Assembly (NCBI GenBank): GCA_963718315.1
Contig: CAVQZC010000013.1
Coordinates: 124,001 to 188,000, forward strand
Direction of reading: 5' to 3'
Length of the DNA: 64,000 nt
From: CAVQZC01 sp963718315
GTDB taxonomy: Bacteria > Actinomycetota > Thermoleophilia > Gaiellales > JAICJC01
Shown here: one piece after another, positions 18,755 to 28,597 of the stretch
Layout of the letters: each line of letters opens with the position of its first letter
Numbering within the stretch: the stretch's first letter is position 1
Made by a program: the position numbers and the translations under genes
Notes under the pieces: model-generated
Database searches by the model: none
Told to the model about the DNA's origin: nothing
Seen by the model: only the letters and a program-made list of their open reading frames with translations

Positions 18755-19409
18755 CTAGGCGAGAAGGTGCCGGACAGCCTCGGGGATCGTCTCAGCGGTC
18801 AGGTCCGGCCGATAGTCCAGTTCGGGCCACTCCCTGCCGCGGGCGATCCAGATGCTTCGCAGACCGGAGGCATGCGCACCCCCGATGTCTGCCGGTGCGC
18901 TGTCGCCGATGACCCAGGCGCCGTCGAGCTCGCAGCCACAGGAAGCAGCGGCGGCGTGGAAGATCGCCGGGTCGGGCTTGTGGGTGCCGACGACCGCGGA
19001 GATCGCCCAGCCGTCCACGGCCTCCTGCAGCCCCGAGACCTCGATCTTCACCTCCTGGCTCGGCGGCCCGTTGGTGACGATGCCGATGCTCCAGCCGCGC
19101 TCCCGCAGCTCGGCCAGCGCCGCGAGCGTCTCAGCGCTGACCGGCCCAACGGCGCGCGGGTACGCCTCGTCGTAGGCAGTAGCCAATGCCGCCACCGCGA
19201 TCGTCGAGACCGAAGTGCCCCCGCACTCGCTCGAAGAACGCCTCGCGAGCCGGCAGCCCATCCTCATCAGCCGCCTCGAGCCACTCCACGGCGCCGTCTG
19301 GCAGACCGTGGCTTGCGGAAAACGCCTCCGCCCACCTGCGAAACGCCGCGACCCGGTCGATAAGCGTGTTATCGAGATCGAAGAGCGCGAGTGACGTGCG
19401 CGGGGTCAG
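18755..19409 (-). CDS. HAD-superfamily phosphatase, frame broken by one base
   Basis: The N-terminal part holds the nucleophile motif SLALFDLDNTLIDR. The later part, in the +1 frame, holds motif II GIVTNG, the motif III lysine in VGTHKPDPAIF, and motif IV VIGDSAPADIGGAHASGL. The two frames join somewhere between about 19185 and 19225 and are reconciled by dropping one base, giving about 217 residues. The start is unclear: no ATG or GTG lies close, only a CTG overlapping the mutase stop or a GTG ten codons further upstream. Probably a phosphoglycolate- or nucleotide-type phosphatase; the substrate cannot be assigned. Confidence 0.8.
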
Positions 19410-21025
19410 AAGACCGGCGTCTCGCGGTACACACCCCACACGGCACGCAGCGCATCGCAGATCTCGCCCTCGCTGGCGTAGGCGCGGGCGCACTCGACCA
19501 GGTGGGGCATCACGTTCTCGTCGATGGCGGCGGCGCGGGACAGATCGGCGAGCGCGGCGTCGACCGCTGCCTGGCTGCGGTCGCCGCGCACCGCCTGGAC
19601 GCGCGCCACCTGGCGCTGCTCGACCTCGTAGGGGACGCGAAGGATCTCGATCGGCTCGTCGTCGCCCTCGGTGAAGGCGTTGACGCCCACGATCCGCCGC
19701 TGCCCCGCCTCCAGCTCCTGCTGGAAGCGGTACGACGCCTCGGCGATCTCACGCTGGAAGAAGTTCTCGTTGAGCGCCGCCACCACGCCGCCCAGACGCT
19801 CGATGCGGTCGAAGTAGTCGTAGGCCTGCCGCTCGAGCTCGTCGGTCATCGACTCGACCAGCCAGGAGCCGCCCAGCGGATCGGCCGAGTGGATGACCCC
19901 GGTCTCCTCGGCGATCACCTGCTGGGTGCGCAGGGCCAGGCGCGCCGCGCCCTCGGTGGGCAGGGCGAGGGCCTCGTCGAAGCTGTTGGTATGCAGCGAC
20001 TGGGTGCCGCCCAGCACCGCAGCCATCGCCTCGATGGCGGTGCGCACGATGTTCACCTGTGGCTGCTGCGCGGTCAGCGAGACGCCGGCGGTCTGCGTGT
20101 GGAAGCGCATCAGCAGCGCCCGGTCGGTGGTCGCGCCGTAGCGCCCGCGCAGCTCGCGGGCCCAGATCCGGCGGGCGGCCCGGTACTTGGCGATCTCCTC
20201 GAAGAAGTCGATGTGCGCGTTGAAGAAGAACGACAGCCGGGGTGCGAAATCGTCGACCGCCATCCCGCGCTCGATGCAGCGCTCCACGTAGGCGAACCCG
20301 TCTGCCAGCGTGAAGGCCAGCTCCTGGGCGGCGGTCGCACCGGCCTCGCGGATGTGGTACCCGGAGATCGAGACCGGGTGCCAGCGCGGCATCACCTTCG
20401 TGCACCACTCGATCATGTCGATCATCAGCCGCATCGACGGCTCGGGCGGGAAGATCCATTCCTTCTGGGCGATGTACTCCTTGAGGATGTCGGCCTGGAT
20501 CGTGCCGCCCAGCTTCTCGGGCGGGACGCCCTGCCGCTCGGCGACCACCACGTACTGCGCCAGCACGATCGCCGCCGGGGCGTTGACCGTCATCGACGTG
20601 GTCACCTGGTCGAGCGGGATGCCGCGGAACAGGTCCTCCATGTCGGCCAGCGTGTCGACCGCAACGCCCTCGCGGCCGACCTCGCCCAGCGACCGTGCGT
20701 GGTCGGAGTCGTATCCCATCAGCGTCGGCATGTCGAAGGCGGTCGACAGGCCGGTCTGCCCGTGTTCCAGCAGATAGTGGAACCGGCGGTTCGTCTCGTC
20801 GGCGGTGCCGAACCCCGCGAACTGCCGCATCGTCCACAGCTTGCCGCGGTACATCGACTCGTAGACGCCCCGGGTGAACGGATACTGACCGGGGTCGCCG
20901 AGGTCGCGTTCGTAGTCGACGGGGGTGGTCTCCGGCGAGTAGAACGGTGCGAAGGGGATGCCGGAGATCGTCGAGCGCTCTGGCTCGGGCGCTCCCTCCG
21001 GTTCAGGCACTCGGGCGGTCGCCAT
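19406..21025 (-). CDS. Adenosylcobalamin-dependent acyl-CoA mutase large subunit (isobutyryl-CoA mutase-like)
   Basis: 539 residues: the substrate-binding TIM barrel without a B12 domain, which is supplied by the 131-residue protein at 18231. Family blocks are TMRQFAGFGTADETNRR, GGTIQADILKEYIAQKEW, SISGYHIREAGA and GTQSLHTNSFDEALALPTE. At the two positions known to set specificity (Tyr89 and Arg207 in methylmalonyl-CoA mutase) this protein has F69 and Q187, the isobutyryl-CoA mutase pair; both fall at the same 20-residue offset, and the catalytic His aligns as H224. So isobutyryl-/n-butyryl-CoA is the likelier substrate pair, although automatic annotation would say methylmalonyl-CoA mutase. 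Confidence 0.9.
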   Translation of the reverse strand: MATARVPEPEGAPEPERSTISGIPFAPFYSPETTPVDYERDLGDPGQYPFTRGVYESMYRGKLWTMRQFAGFGTADETNRRFHYLLEHGQTGLSTAFDMPTLMGYDSDHARSLGEVGREGVAVDTLADMEDLFRGIPLDQVTTSMTVNAPAAIVLAQYVVVAERQGVPPEKLGGTIQADILKEYIAQKEWIFPPEPSMRLMIDMIEWCTKVMPRWHPVSISGYHIREAGATAAQELAFTLADGFAYVERCIERGMAVDDFAPRLSFFFNAHIDFFEEIAKYRAARRIWARELRGRYGATTDRALLMRFHTQTAGVSLTAQQPQVNIVRTAIEAMAAVLGGTQSLHTNSFDEALALPTEGAARLALRTQQVIAEETGVIHSADPLGGSWLVESMTDELERQAYDYFDRIERLGGVVAALNENFFQREIAEASYRFQQELEAGQRRIVGVNAFTEGDDEPIEILRVPYEVEQRQVARVQAVRGDRSQAAVDAALADLSRAAAIDENVMPHLVECARAYASEGEICDALRAVWGVYRETPVF

Positions 21026-21048
21026 CTGCGCTCAGGATAGACGCGCGG

Positions 21049-21645
21049 TCAGACCGGTGATTCCGAATCGGGCGCGATCGATGCTCCCGGCTCCCACAGG
21101 ACGTCCGCGCGGCCGTCGTCGTTGTGACGGCGGGCGAGGATGAAGAGAAGGTCGGAAAGCCGGTTGAGATAGGCGATCGCCTGCGAGTTGACCGGTTCCT
21201 CGCCGGCCAGGCGCACGGTCAGCCGCTCGGCCCTCCGGCACACCGTGCGGGCGCTGTGCAGGTGGGCCGCGGCCGGTGTGCCTCCGGAGAGGACGAAGCT
21301 GGTCAGTGGCGCCAGGGCCTCGGACTGCTCGTCACAGGCCAGCTCGAGCGCGGTCACGTGCTCCGACGTGATCCGCAGCCGGCTCTTGCCATGCCCGCGC
21401 TGGGTATCCATCGGCACCGACAGGTCGGCGCCGACATCGAACAGGTCGTTCTGGATCCGCCGCAGCAGGTCGTCCGCCCACGGCTGCAGCCCCGACGTGC
21501 GGGCAACGCCGATCGCAGCGCCCAGCTCGTCGACGCTGCCGTAGGCCCAGATCCGGGACGAGTCCTTCGACACGCGCTCGCCGTCGCCCAGCGAGGTCTC
21601 GCCGGCGTCGCCGCCGCGCGTGTAGATGCGGTCGAGCTTGACCAT
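21049..21645 (-). CDS. PduO-type cob(I)alamin adenosyltransferase
   Basis: About 198 residues. It makes adenosylcobalamin from cob(I)alamin and ATP. The ATP-binding N-terminus is IYTRGGDAGETSLGDG. RTVCRRAERL carries the conserved Arg pair, and SDLLFILARRHND is the C-terminal helix. It lies 23 bases upstream of the B12 mutase gene in the same direction and so should load its cofactor. An alternative ATG six codons upstream (21663) is possible. Confidence 0.93.
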   Translation of the reverse strand: MVKLDRIYTRGGDAGETSLGDGERVSKDSSRIWAYGSVDELGAAIGVARTSGLQPWADDLLRRIQNDLFDVGADLSVPMDTQRGHGKSRLRITSEHVTALELACDEQSEALAPLTSFVLSGGTPAAAHLHSARTVCRRAERLTVRLAGEEPVNSQAIAYLNRLSDLLFILARRHNDDGRADVLWEPGASIAPDSESPV

Positions 21646-21784
21646 GTATGGACGGTAGTCCATCCCTCGGCGGGTGACCGCGAATCACTCTCTCGGGGAT
21701 GGTCGAGGCCTGCCCAGACGGCGATTACCTGTGTGACCCCGGTGGGCGCTCCACCCACCAGCCTCGCTCCAGGAGGAACAATCC

Positions 21785-22234
21785 ATGTACGGCCTCACCG
21801 ACCGGATCGTCCGGACGGATACCCCCGGCGACGCCATCGTCGCTGCCAGCTCCAATGTTGTACCGCTCACCGTCGGCTCCGTGATGGTGATCGACCGCGA
21901 CCTCAACATGCTCTCGTTGGTGCGCCGATGCCTTGACGGCATCTGCGACATCGCGGTTGCCCGCGACGCGGCGGAGGTGCTGTCACAGGTGGCCGTCTTG
22001 CGCCCCACCGCCCTCCTGCTCGACCTGGGACTCGATCCCACCGAGCTGATCGCCATCGAAGACGGGCTTGCTGCGGCCGGCCTGGACGCGATCCCGGTGG
22101 TCATGATCGACCCGAATGAGCCGGTGAACGCCGAGGAGCTCCGCTCGCGCGTTCGCAGTGCGGTGCACGTCGCCAGCCGTGTGTGGCTGGGCGGCGGCCT
22201 GCGCAACCGGGTCTCGGACCGGATCGCCGCGTAG
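21785..22234 (+). CDS. Stand-alone degenerate receiver-like protein
   Basis: 149 residues with a good ribosome site (AGGAGG about 8 bases before the ATG). Residues 32-128 follow the CheY fold: an acidic pair in VMVIDRDLNML (D37, D39) and a possible phospho-acceptor D80 in ALLLDLGLD. The conserved Thr of strand 4 and Lys of strand 5 are replaced (VVMIDPNEP, no Lys), so normal phosphorylation signalling is doubtful. There is no output domain, and a C-terminal tail of about 20 residues carries WLGGGLRNRVSDRIAA. Convergent with the LysR gene, 10 bases away. Function unknown. Confidence 0.7.
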   Translation: MYGLTDRIVRTDTPGDAIVAASSNVVPLTVGSVMVIDRDLNMLSLVRRCLDGICDIAVARDAAEVLSQVAVLRPTALLLDLGLDPTELIAIEDGLAAAGLDAIPVVMIDPNEPVNAEELRSRVRSAVHVASRVWLGGGLRNRVSDRIAA

Positions 22235-22244
22235 GCTCGAGGGT

Positions 22245-23138
22245 TCAACCAGCAGGCGCGCGACTCAACTCGGCAAGCAGCGCCTGAACTGCAGGGTTTG
22301 GCGGCTCCCCCCGCCGCCAGGCCAGGCAGAACTGAAACTCCATCACCGGCCGGGTCATGGGCAGCTCCCGCAGCGTGCCCAGCTCGAGCTCGCGGGTGAC
22401 GGCGATCAGGGGGACGATCGCGATCCCCAGCCCCGCCTCGACGCAGCGCTTCACCGCCTCCAGGCTGGACGCCTCCAGCCGGGCCGCCGGCTCCACTCCG
22501 GCCGCGGCCAGCGCCTGGTCGACCTCCCGGCGGTTGACCGTCCCCGGGTCGCGCTGCACCAGCGTCCGTTCCGCCAGATCCTTCAGCGCCACCGGACGCC
22601 CGGGGTCGGGCTCGTCCGCCGGCGCGATCAGCACCGTGCGCCCGTCCGCATAGGGCACGCTCTCGATGTCGGCCGGAGCGGTGTGCTCGGTCAGCAGCGC
22701 GGCGTCCACCTCGCCGCTGCGAAGCGCTGACAGGACGCGCGCCTCGGTGCCGACCACGAATCCGGCCTGGAGGCGGGGTAGGCGTTCGCGGAGTCGGGCG
22801 ACCGCCGCCGGCAGCACGTAGGTCGCGAGCGCCTCGCCGGCCGAGACCAGCAGCCGTGCCCGCTCGTCGATCTGCGCCCGGTCGACCGCCTCCTGCGCCT
22901 CGGTGTCGAGCGCCAGCGCGCGCTCGGCATGCGGCAGCAGCGCCCGTCCGGCCGGCGTCAGCTCGATCTTCCTCGGGCGTCGCACGAACAGCGGCGTGCC
23001 GATCCGCTCCTCCAGCGTACGCACGAGCTGGCTGGCCGTCGGCTGCGAGACGCCGAGCCGCTCGGCCGCACGGGTGAAGCTGCCCTGCGCCGCGACCTCG
23101 ACGAACGCCCGGAGCTGGTGGGTGGGGTAAAGAGACAT
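22245..23138 (-). CDS. LysR-family transcriptional regulator
   Basis: 297 residues. The winged helix-turn-helix is at about residues 8-60, with recognition region GSFTRAAERLGVSQPTASQLVRTLEERIG. The effector-binding domain follows (about 90-290), with the typical second-half motif CVEAGLGIAIVPLIAV. LysR regulators usually act on their own gene and the divergent one. Here the divergent neighbour is an MFS transporter, but the structured repeat at 23208 lies between them. The inducer is unknown. Confidence 0.95.
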   Translation of the reverse strand: MSLYPTHQLRAFVEVAAQGSFTRAAERLGVSQPTASQLVRTLEERIGTPLFVRRPRKIELTPAGRALLPHAERALALDTEAQEAVDRAQIDERARLLVSAGEALATYVLPAAVARLRERLPRLQAGFVVGTEARVLSALRSGEVDAALLTEHTAPADIESVPYADGRTVLIAPADEPDPGRPVALKDLAERTLVQRDPGTVNRREVDQALAAAGVEPAARLEASSLEAVKRCVEAGLGIAIVPLIAVTRELELGTLRELPMTRPVMEFQFCLAWRRGEPPNPAVQALLAELSRAPAG

Positions 23139-23148
23139 AGGTTGAAGG

Positions 23149-23182
23149 CTATCGGATCATTGTTTCCGAAGGAGATCCCTAT
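23149..23182. promoter_or_regulatory. Possible LysR operator
   Basis: CTATCGGATC (23149-23158) and GATCCCTAT (23174-23182) form an imperfect dyad with a 15-base centre, 10 bases upstream of the LysR start. Position and size fit an autoregulatory LysR site; the symmetry is partial. Confidence 0.4.
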
Positions 23183-23207
23183 CCTACCCTCGCCCCGTAC
23201 GATGCGG

Positions 23208-23411
23208 AGATGGTCGATCGGTATCTCGCGTGGTGTCCTGGGTGGCGAGAACCCAGCGTCGCAAGGACGCAGGGAGCCTCAATACTGGTCGGTATTGAGG
23301 CGACCGAGGACGCAGCGAGGCGCCGGTTCGCAGCCACAGCCCCCCATCCGACGCGCCTCCACCAAACCTCACGCAGCGGCCAGGCCCGCGAGAGATATCG
23401 ATCGACCATCT
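23208..23411 (+). repeat. Palindromic structured element, copy 1 (possible RNA)
   Basis: 204 bases closed by a terminal helix. The left arm, AGATGGTCGATCGGTATCTC, pairs with the last 20 bases, and the only non-Watson-Crick pair is one G-U if read from the plus strand. A two-base bulge and GCG/CGC follow, then an inner CCTGG/CCAGG pair. In the centre a 10-bp hairpin GCCTCAATAC / GTATTGAGGC has loop TGGTCG. Copy 2 at 39445 shares the arms nearly base for base while the middle differs, with compensating changes in both helices. The right end lies two bases before the MFS start codon. The element also contains a 67-codon open frame ending in TAA just before that ATG. Family not recognised. Confidence 0.75.
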
Positions 23412-23413
23412 AA

Positions 23414-24602
23414 ATGGGACGCGCACGAACCACGTTGATCGTCGCTGTCGCCGCCCAGGCGGCTGTGTCGATCGTGCAGTTCGGCATGCCGGCGATCGAG
23501 CCCCAGATCCGCAGCCACCTGCAGATCGGGCCGGCCGGGTTCGGCGCGGTGTTCGCCGCGATCGGGCTGGGCTCGGCGATGGTGCTGATCCCGGTGGGGA
23601 TCCTGGTCGACCGGTTCGGCGCCCGCCCGGTCCTGTTCGGGGGCGCGCTGCTGAACGCCGCGGGCTACCTGGCCGCCGCGTCCACGTCGAACGCCTGGGC
23701 GTTTGCCGGCGGCGTGTTCCTGGCCGGGGTCGGCTCGGCGGCCGTGCCGGTCGCCGGGATGAGCTCGCTGATCCGGGCCTTCCCGCCCGAAAAGCGCGGC
23801 ATCGTCCTCGGCTGGCGGCAGCTCGCCGTGCCGATGGGCGGCACGATCGGCGCAATCATGCTGCCGCTGCTGGCGCACGCGGGCGGGGTGCGGCTCGCGC
23901 TCCTCTGCGCCGCCGCGGCGACGACCATCACCACTGCCTGGTTCGCTGTGCTCTCGCGCGGCGAGGGCGGCACGGCCGGCAAGCTCAGCCTGGACGGCGT
24001 GCTGACCGCGCCCGGGATGCGGCCCCTGCTGTGCGTCGCCCTGCTGTACGCCTTCCCGCTGTCGGCAGCGCTCACCTACCTCGTGCCTGCGGCGCGCTCC
24101 GCGGGGCAGACCGCCGCTCTGGCCGGGATCGCCTTCACCGTGCTCAACCTGTCTGCCGCTGCGTCGCGCCTGGTCTGGGGGCGCCTGGCCGATCGCCACG
24201 GAGGCACCCGGCGGACGCGAGTGCTGGCGACCAGCGGATCGCTGACGACGGTCGCAGCTCTGCTCGCGCCCGCAGCGATGAGCTTCGGCCCCGTCACCGC
24301 CCTCGTCGTCGTGCTGGGTCTCGGATTCGGGGCGTTTGGGTTCAACGGCGTGCTCTACGTCACCGCCGGCGAGCTGGTCGGGCGCCGACCGCGCCGCCCG
24401 CGCGGTTGGCGTCGCCTCCACGGTGGTGTTCGGGGCAACCTCGCTGGCCGCGCCGCTGGCCGGCCTGGTCGCCGAGCACCTGGGCTACGACGCGATGTGG
24501 CTGTTCGCAGCGGTCAGCGCCGCCGGCGGAGTCGCGGTGGCCGCGCGGGTGCTCCCGCGTGCCCGCCGCGCCGGGCAGGTGGCAGCGGCAGCCCAGGCCT
24601 GA
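23414..24602 (+). CDS. MFS transporter, frame broken by one base
   Basis: About 395 residues after repair, with twelve hydrophobic helices. The loop 2-3 motif is GILVDRFGARPVLFGG, and the matching loop between helices 8 and 9 is WGRLADRHGGTRRTRV. Up to GELVG (near 24381) the frame is that of the ATG at 23414. The last helices (ARAVGVASTVVFGATSLAAPLAG to RRAGQVAAAAQA) are in the +1 frame and end at 24602; dropping one base near 24381 joins them. No Shine-Dalgarno is visible because the palindromic element ends two bases before the ATG. The substrate is unknown; the divergent LysR gene may control it. Confidence 0.85.
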
Positions 24603-24620
24603 GGGCGCCTACGTGAGCGA

Positions 24621-25055
24621 TCAGACCGCGCGCGCGTCGATGTCCCGATAGAGCCCGCGCTCGCCCGCGACGGCGTCCCGGACGCCGTAGGGCATGGTCG
24701 GGGTGGTCGGCTGCGGCAGCTCCTCGGGCTCGAACCAGCCGACCTCGGCGATCTCGTCAGCGTCCGCGGCTGACGGCTCGCCCGCGGTGATGCGGGCGGC
24801 GAACATGAACCGCAGCCCGTTCTTCTTGCTGCGCAGGAAGTAGACGCCGATCAGGTGGTCGAGCTCGACCTCGATGCCGGCTTCCTCGCGCGCCTCGCGG
24901 ACGGCGGCCTCGGCCGGGCTCTCCCCCTGATCGACCTCGCCGCCGGGCAGGCTCCAGCGCTCCTTGCCGTAGGAGTGCCTGACCAGCAGCACGCGCCCTT
25001 CCGCATCGAGCACGACGACCGCGGCTGCAAGTGGTACAAGAGCCGGCTCCTCCAT
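24621..25055 (-). CDS. Nudix hydrolase
   Basis: 144 residues. The Nudix box GGEVDQGESPAEAAVREAREEAG fits G-x5-E-x7-REUxEExGU (about residues 39-62), so it should hydrolyse a nucleoside diphosphate linked to another moiety, using Mg. The preceding LLVRHSYGKERWSLPGGE is typical of the MutT/ADP-ribose-like group, which cannot be narrowed further. It ends 18 bases from the convergent MFS gene and starts four bases before the hydroxyacyl-CoA dehydrogenase stop on the same strand. Confidence 0.92.
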   Translation of the reverse strand: MEEPALVPLAAAVVVLDAEGRVLLVRHSYGKERWSLPGGEVDQGESPAEAAVREAREEAGIEVELDHLIGVYFLRSKKNGLRFMFAARITAGEPSAADADEIAEVGWFEPEELPQPTTPTMPYGVRDAVAGERGLYRDIDARAV

Positions 25056-25059
25056 ATCG

Positions 25060-25898
<839 letters not shown>

Positions 25899-25902
<4 letters not shown>

Positions 25903-27084
25903 GAGCCCGGCACCTCCACCACGATCGCGTCGCCCTGAGCGGCTCCGGAGCAGATCGCCCCGACGCCGATCCCGCCGCCGCGCCGCCGCAGCTGGGTGAC
26001 GAGCGTGCCGACCAGCCGCGCGCCGGACGCCCCGATCGGGTGCCCCAGCGCGACCGCGCCGCCCTGGACGTTGAACTTCTCGGGGTCGGCCTCGAGCAGC
26101 GTGACCGTGTTCAGCACCACCGAGCAGAACGCCTCGTTGACCTCGAACAGGTCGACGTCGGCGACAGCCAGCCCGGCCCGGTCGAGCGCCTGGCGGGCGC
26201 TGCCCGCCGGCGTGCGCACCAGGTAGCGGGTAGTCGTCGGCGACCTGGCCGTGGGAGAGGATCCGCGCCAGCGGCTGGTGACCGCGCTCGGCCGCCCAGT
26301 CGGCGGATGCCAGCACCAGCGCCGCCGCGCCGTCGTTCACGCCCGGGGCATTGCCGGCGGTGGTCGCGCCGTCGGCGCTGAACACCGGCTTCAGACCCGC
26401 CAGCCGCTCGGCCGACGTGTCGCGCCGTGGCCCCTCGTCGGTCTCGACGACGGTGTCGCCCTTACGGCCCTTGATGGTGACCGGCGTGATCTCCTCGGCC
26501 ATGTGCCCGGCGTCGATCGCCGCGATCGCCCGCTCGTGGCTGCGCAGCGCCCAGGCGTCCTGGTCGGCTCGCGAGCAGCCGATCTCGGCCGAGACGACGG
26601 AGTTCTCCTCGGCCATGATGCGATGGGTGAACGCCGAGGTGAGACCGTCGCTGGTCATGTGGTCGACCAGCACGCCGTCGCCCATCGTGTAGCCGAAGCG
26701 AGCCTTGGGCACCAGGTAGGGCGCGTTCGACATGCTCTCCATGCCGCCCGCCAGGATCACGTCCCGCTCGCCGGCGCGGATCAGCAGATCGCCGTAGGCG
26801 ACCGCCCGCATGCCGGACGCGCAGACCTTGTTGATCGTGTCCGACCCAACCGACACCGGGCAGCCGACGCCGGCCGAGACCTGCCGCGAAGGGATCATGC
26901 CGACGCCGGCCTGGAGCACCTCTCCCATGACGACGTAGCCGACGTCGTCAGCCGAGACGCCGGCGCGCTCCAGCGCCGCCTTCCCGGCATGGATGCCGAG
27001 CTGGGGTCCTGACAACGATGCGAGGCCGCCGCCGAGGCGGCCAAAAGGGGTGCGTGCGTACCCCAGGATGACTGTGTCGGGCAT
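25899..27084 (-). CDS. Acetyl-CoA acetyltransferase (thiolase), frame broken by one base
   Basis: About 394 residues after repair. The nucleophile C88 is in DTINKVCASGMRA. The His of GGAVALGHPIGASGAR and the second Cys in GAICSGAAQGDA lie in the C-terminal part, which is in the +1 frame from about 26228 to the stop at 25899. VADDYP reads into LPGA where family members read YLVRTPAG; removing one base restores it. An ATG at 27084 with an upstream GGAAG is preferred to a GTG four codons earlier. Thiolase, dehydrogenase and Nudix genes run together. The divergent trp promoter begins about 20 bases away. Confidence 0.93.
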
Positions 27085-27104
27085 GCCCGCTTCCACCTTC
27101 CAAC

Positions 27105-27133
27105 TTGACGCTTGAGCCTCAATCCAGCATAGT
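27105..27133 (+). promoter_or_regulatory. trp operon promoter
   Basis: TTGACG (27105-27110), a 17-base spacer and CATAGT (27128-27133) match the housekeeping -35/-10 consensus well. Only seven bases separate the -10 from the GTG of the leader peptide, so transcription should start at or next to that codon and the leader peptide would be read from a (nearly) leaderless RNA. Confidence 0.75.
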
Positions 27134-27140
27134 CAATGCC

Positions 27141-27200
27141 GTGAACGCCCCGAACGGCAAGCAGTGGTGGTGGCCTACCCGGCGAGGACCGGCCCGCTAG
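27141..27200 (+). CDS. trpL: trp operon leader peptide
   Basis: A 19-residue open frame GTG to TAG encoding MNAPNGKQWWWPTRRGPAR, with three consecutive TGG codons at 27165-27173. Trp is the rarest residue, and its clustering directly before a terminator and trpE is the classical attenuation signal: scarcity of Trp-tRNA stalls the ribosome on these codons and changes RNA folding downstream. GGCGAG (27181-27186) can pair with CTCGCC (27221-27226), a possible competing helix. Confidence 0.9.
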   Translation: MNAPNGKQWWWPTRRGPAR

Positions 27201-27229
27201 CTGCGCCGCGGCATCCGTTTCTCGCCCAA

Positions 27230-27261
27230 GCTCTTCGCCGATCCGGCGGAGGGCTTTTTTT
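27230..27261 (+). terminator. trp attenuator (intrinsic terminator)
   Basis: GCTCTTCGCCG (27230-27240) pairs with CGGCGGAGGGC (27244-27254) as an 11-bp stem with two G-U pairs and a 3-base loop, followed directly by seven T (27255-27261). It ends seven bases before the trpE ATG and follows the Trp-rich leader peptide. Confidence 0.9.
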
Positions 27262-27268
27262 GTTGCCC

Positions 27269-28597
27269 ATGAACGATCCACGCACACTCCGAACCCTCCC
27301 CGCCGACCTGCTGACGCCGGTCGGTGCCTACCTGCTCCTGCGCGAGGCGCTGGGCACGCCGGCGTTCCTGCTGGAGTCGGTCGAGCGCGGCGAACAGGTC
27401 GGCCGCTACTCGTTCCTGGGCGCCGGCCTGCCGACCACCGACTCGCTGGACGAGGCGGTGGCGTTCGCGTCCGGGACGCCCGGCCCGGCTGACGGCCAGC
27501 CCCCCTTCGTCGGCGGCGCCGTCGGCTATCTGGCCTACGACTGGATCTCCCAGCTGGAGCCGGTGCCAACCCCGGCGGCGAGCTCCGCCGACGCCGGGAT
27601 CCCGCTGATGCGGTTCATGCTCGCCGACGCGGTGGTCGCATTCGACCACGTGCGGCGCACGGTGTCGCTGATCGGCCCCAGCGGGCAGGTCGACCGACTG
27701 GCGGAGATGCTGAGCCGGGCTCCGGCCGCTGTCGCCGGCCCCGAGCTGGCTCGCGGCCGGCAGTCGAGCGAGACCGACCCGGCCGCGTACGAGGCCGCCG
27801 TCTCGCAGGCCAAGGAGCACATCGCCGCCGGCGATGCGTTCCAGATCGTCCTGTCGCAGCGGATCCGCAGGGAGACGCAGGTGTCGCCGTTCGCGGTGTA
27901 CCGCGCCCTCCGCGCCGTGAACCCCTCGCCCTACATGTTCCTGCTCGACCTCGGCGGCTACCAGCTGGTCGGCTCCTCGCCGGAGACCCACGTGCGGCTC
28001 GGCACCGACCGGATGTGCGAGCTGCGGCCGATCGCCGGCACCCGTCCCCGGGGAGCCGACCGGGCCGCGGACGACGCCCTCGCCGAGGAGCTGCTGGCCG
28101 ACGAGAAGGAGCGCGCCGAGCACGTGATGCTGGTCGACCTGGCGCGCAACGACCTCTCGCGGGTCTGCGAGCCAGGCTCGGTCAAGGTGCTGCGCTCGAT
28201 GGACGTCGAGCGCTACTCGCACGTCATGCACATCGTGTCGCAGGTCGAGGGCCGCATCCGCCCCGATCGCGACGCCGCCGCCCTGCTGCGGGCGACGTTC
28301 CCCGCCGGGACGCTGTCCGGCGCTCCCAAGGTGCGCGGCGATGCAGATCATCTCCGAGCTCGAGAACCGGCGACGCGAGGCCTACGCCGGCGCCGTCGGC
28401 TACCTCGGCTTCGGCGGCGACATGGACACCTGCATCGCGATCCGCACGCTGCTGATGCGTGACGGCGTGGCGTATCTCCAGGCAGGCGCGGGGATCGTGG
28501 CAGACTCCGATCCGGCTACGGAGCATCAGGAGTGCATGAACAAGCTGGCGGCACTGGGAGCGGCGATCGACCGCGCGGAGACGGGAGCCTACGGGCC

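Noticed and set aside
23179..23409. 76-codon antisense frame in palindromic element copy 1
   Set aside because: It mirrors the sense frame because the ends are palindromic. In copy 2 the same antisense frame is interrupted by a stop, so it is not conserved.
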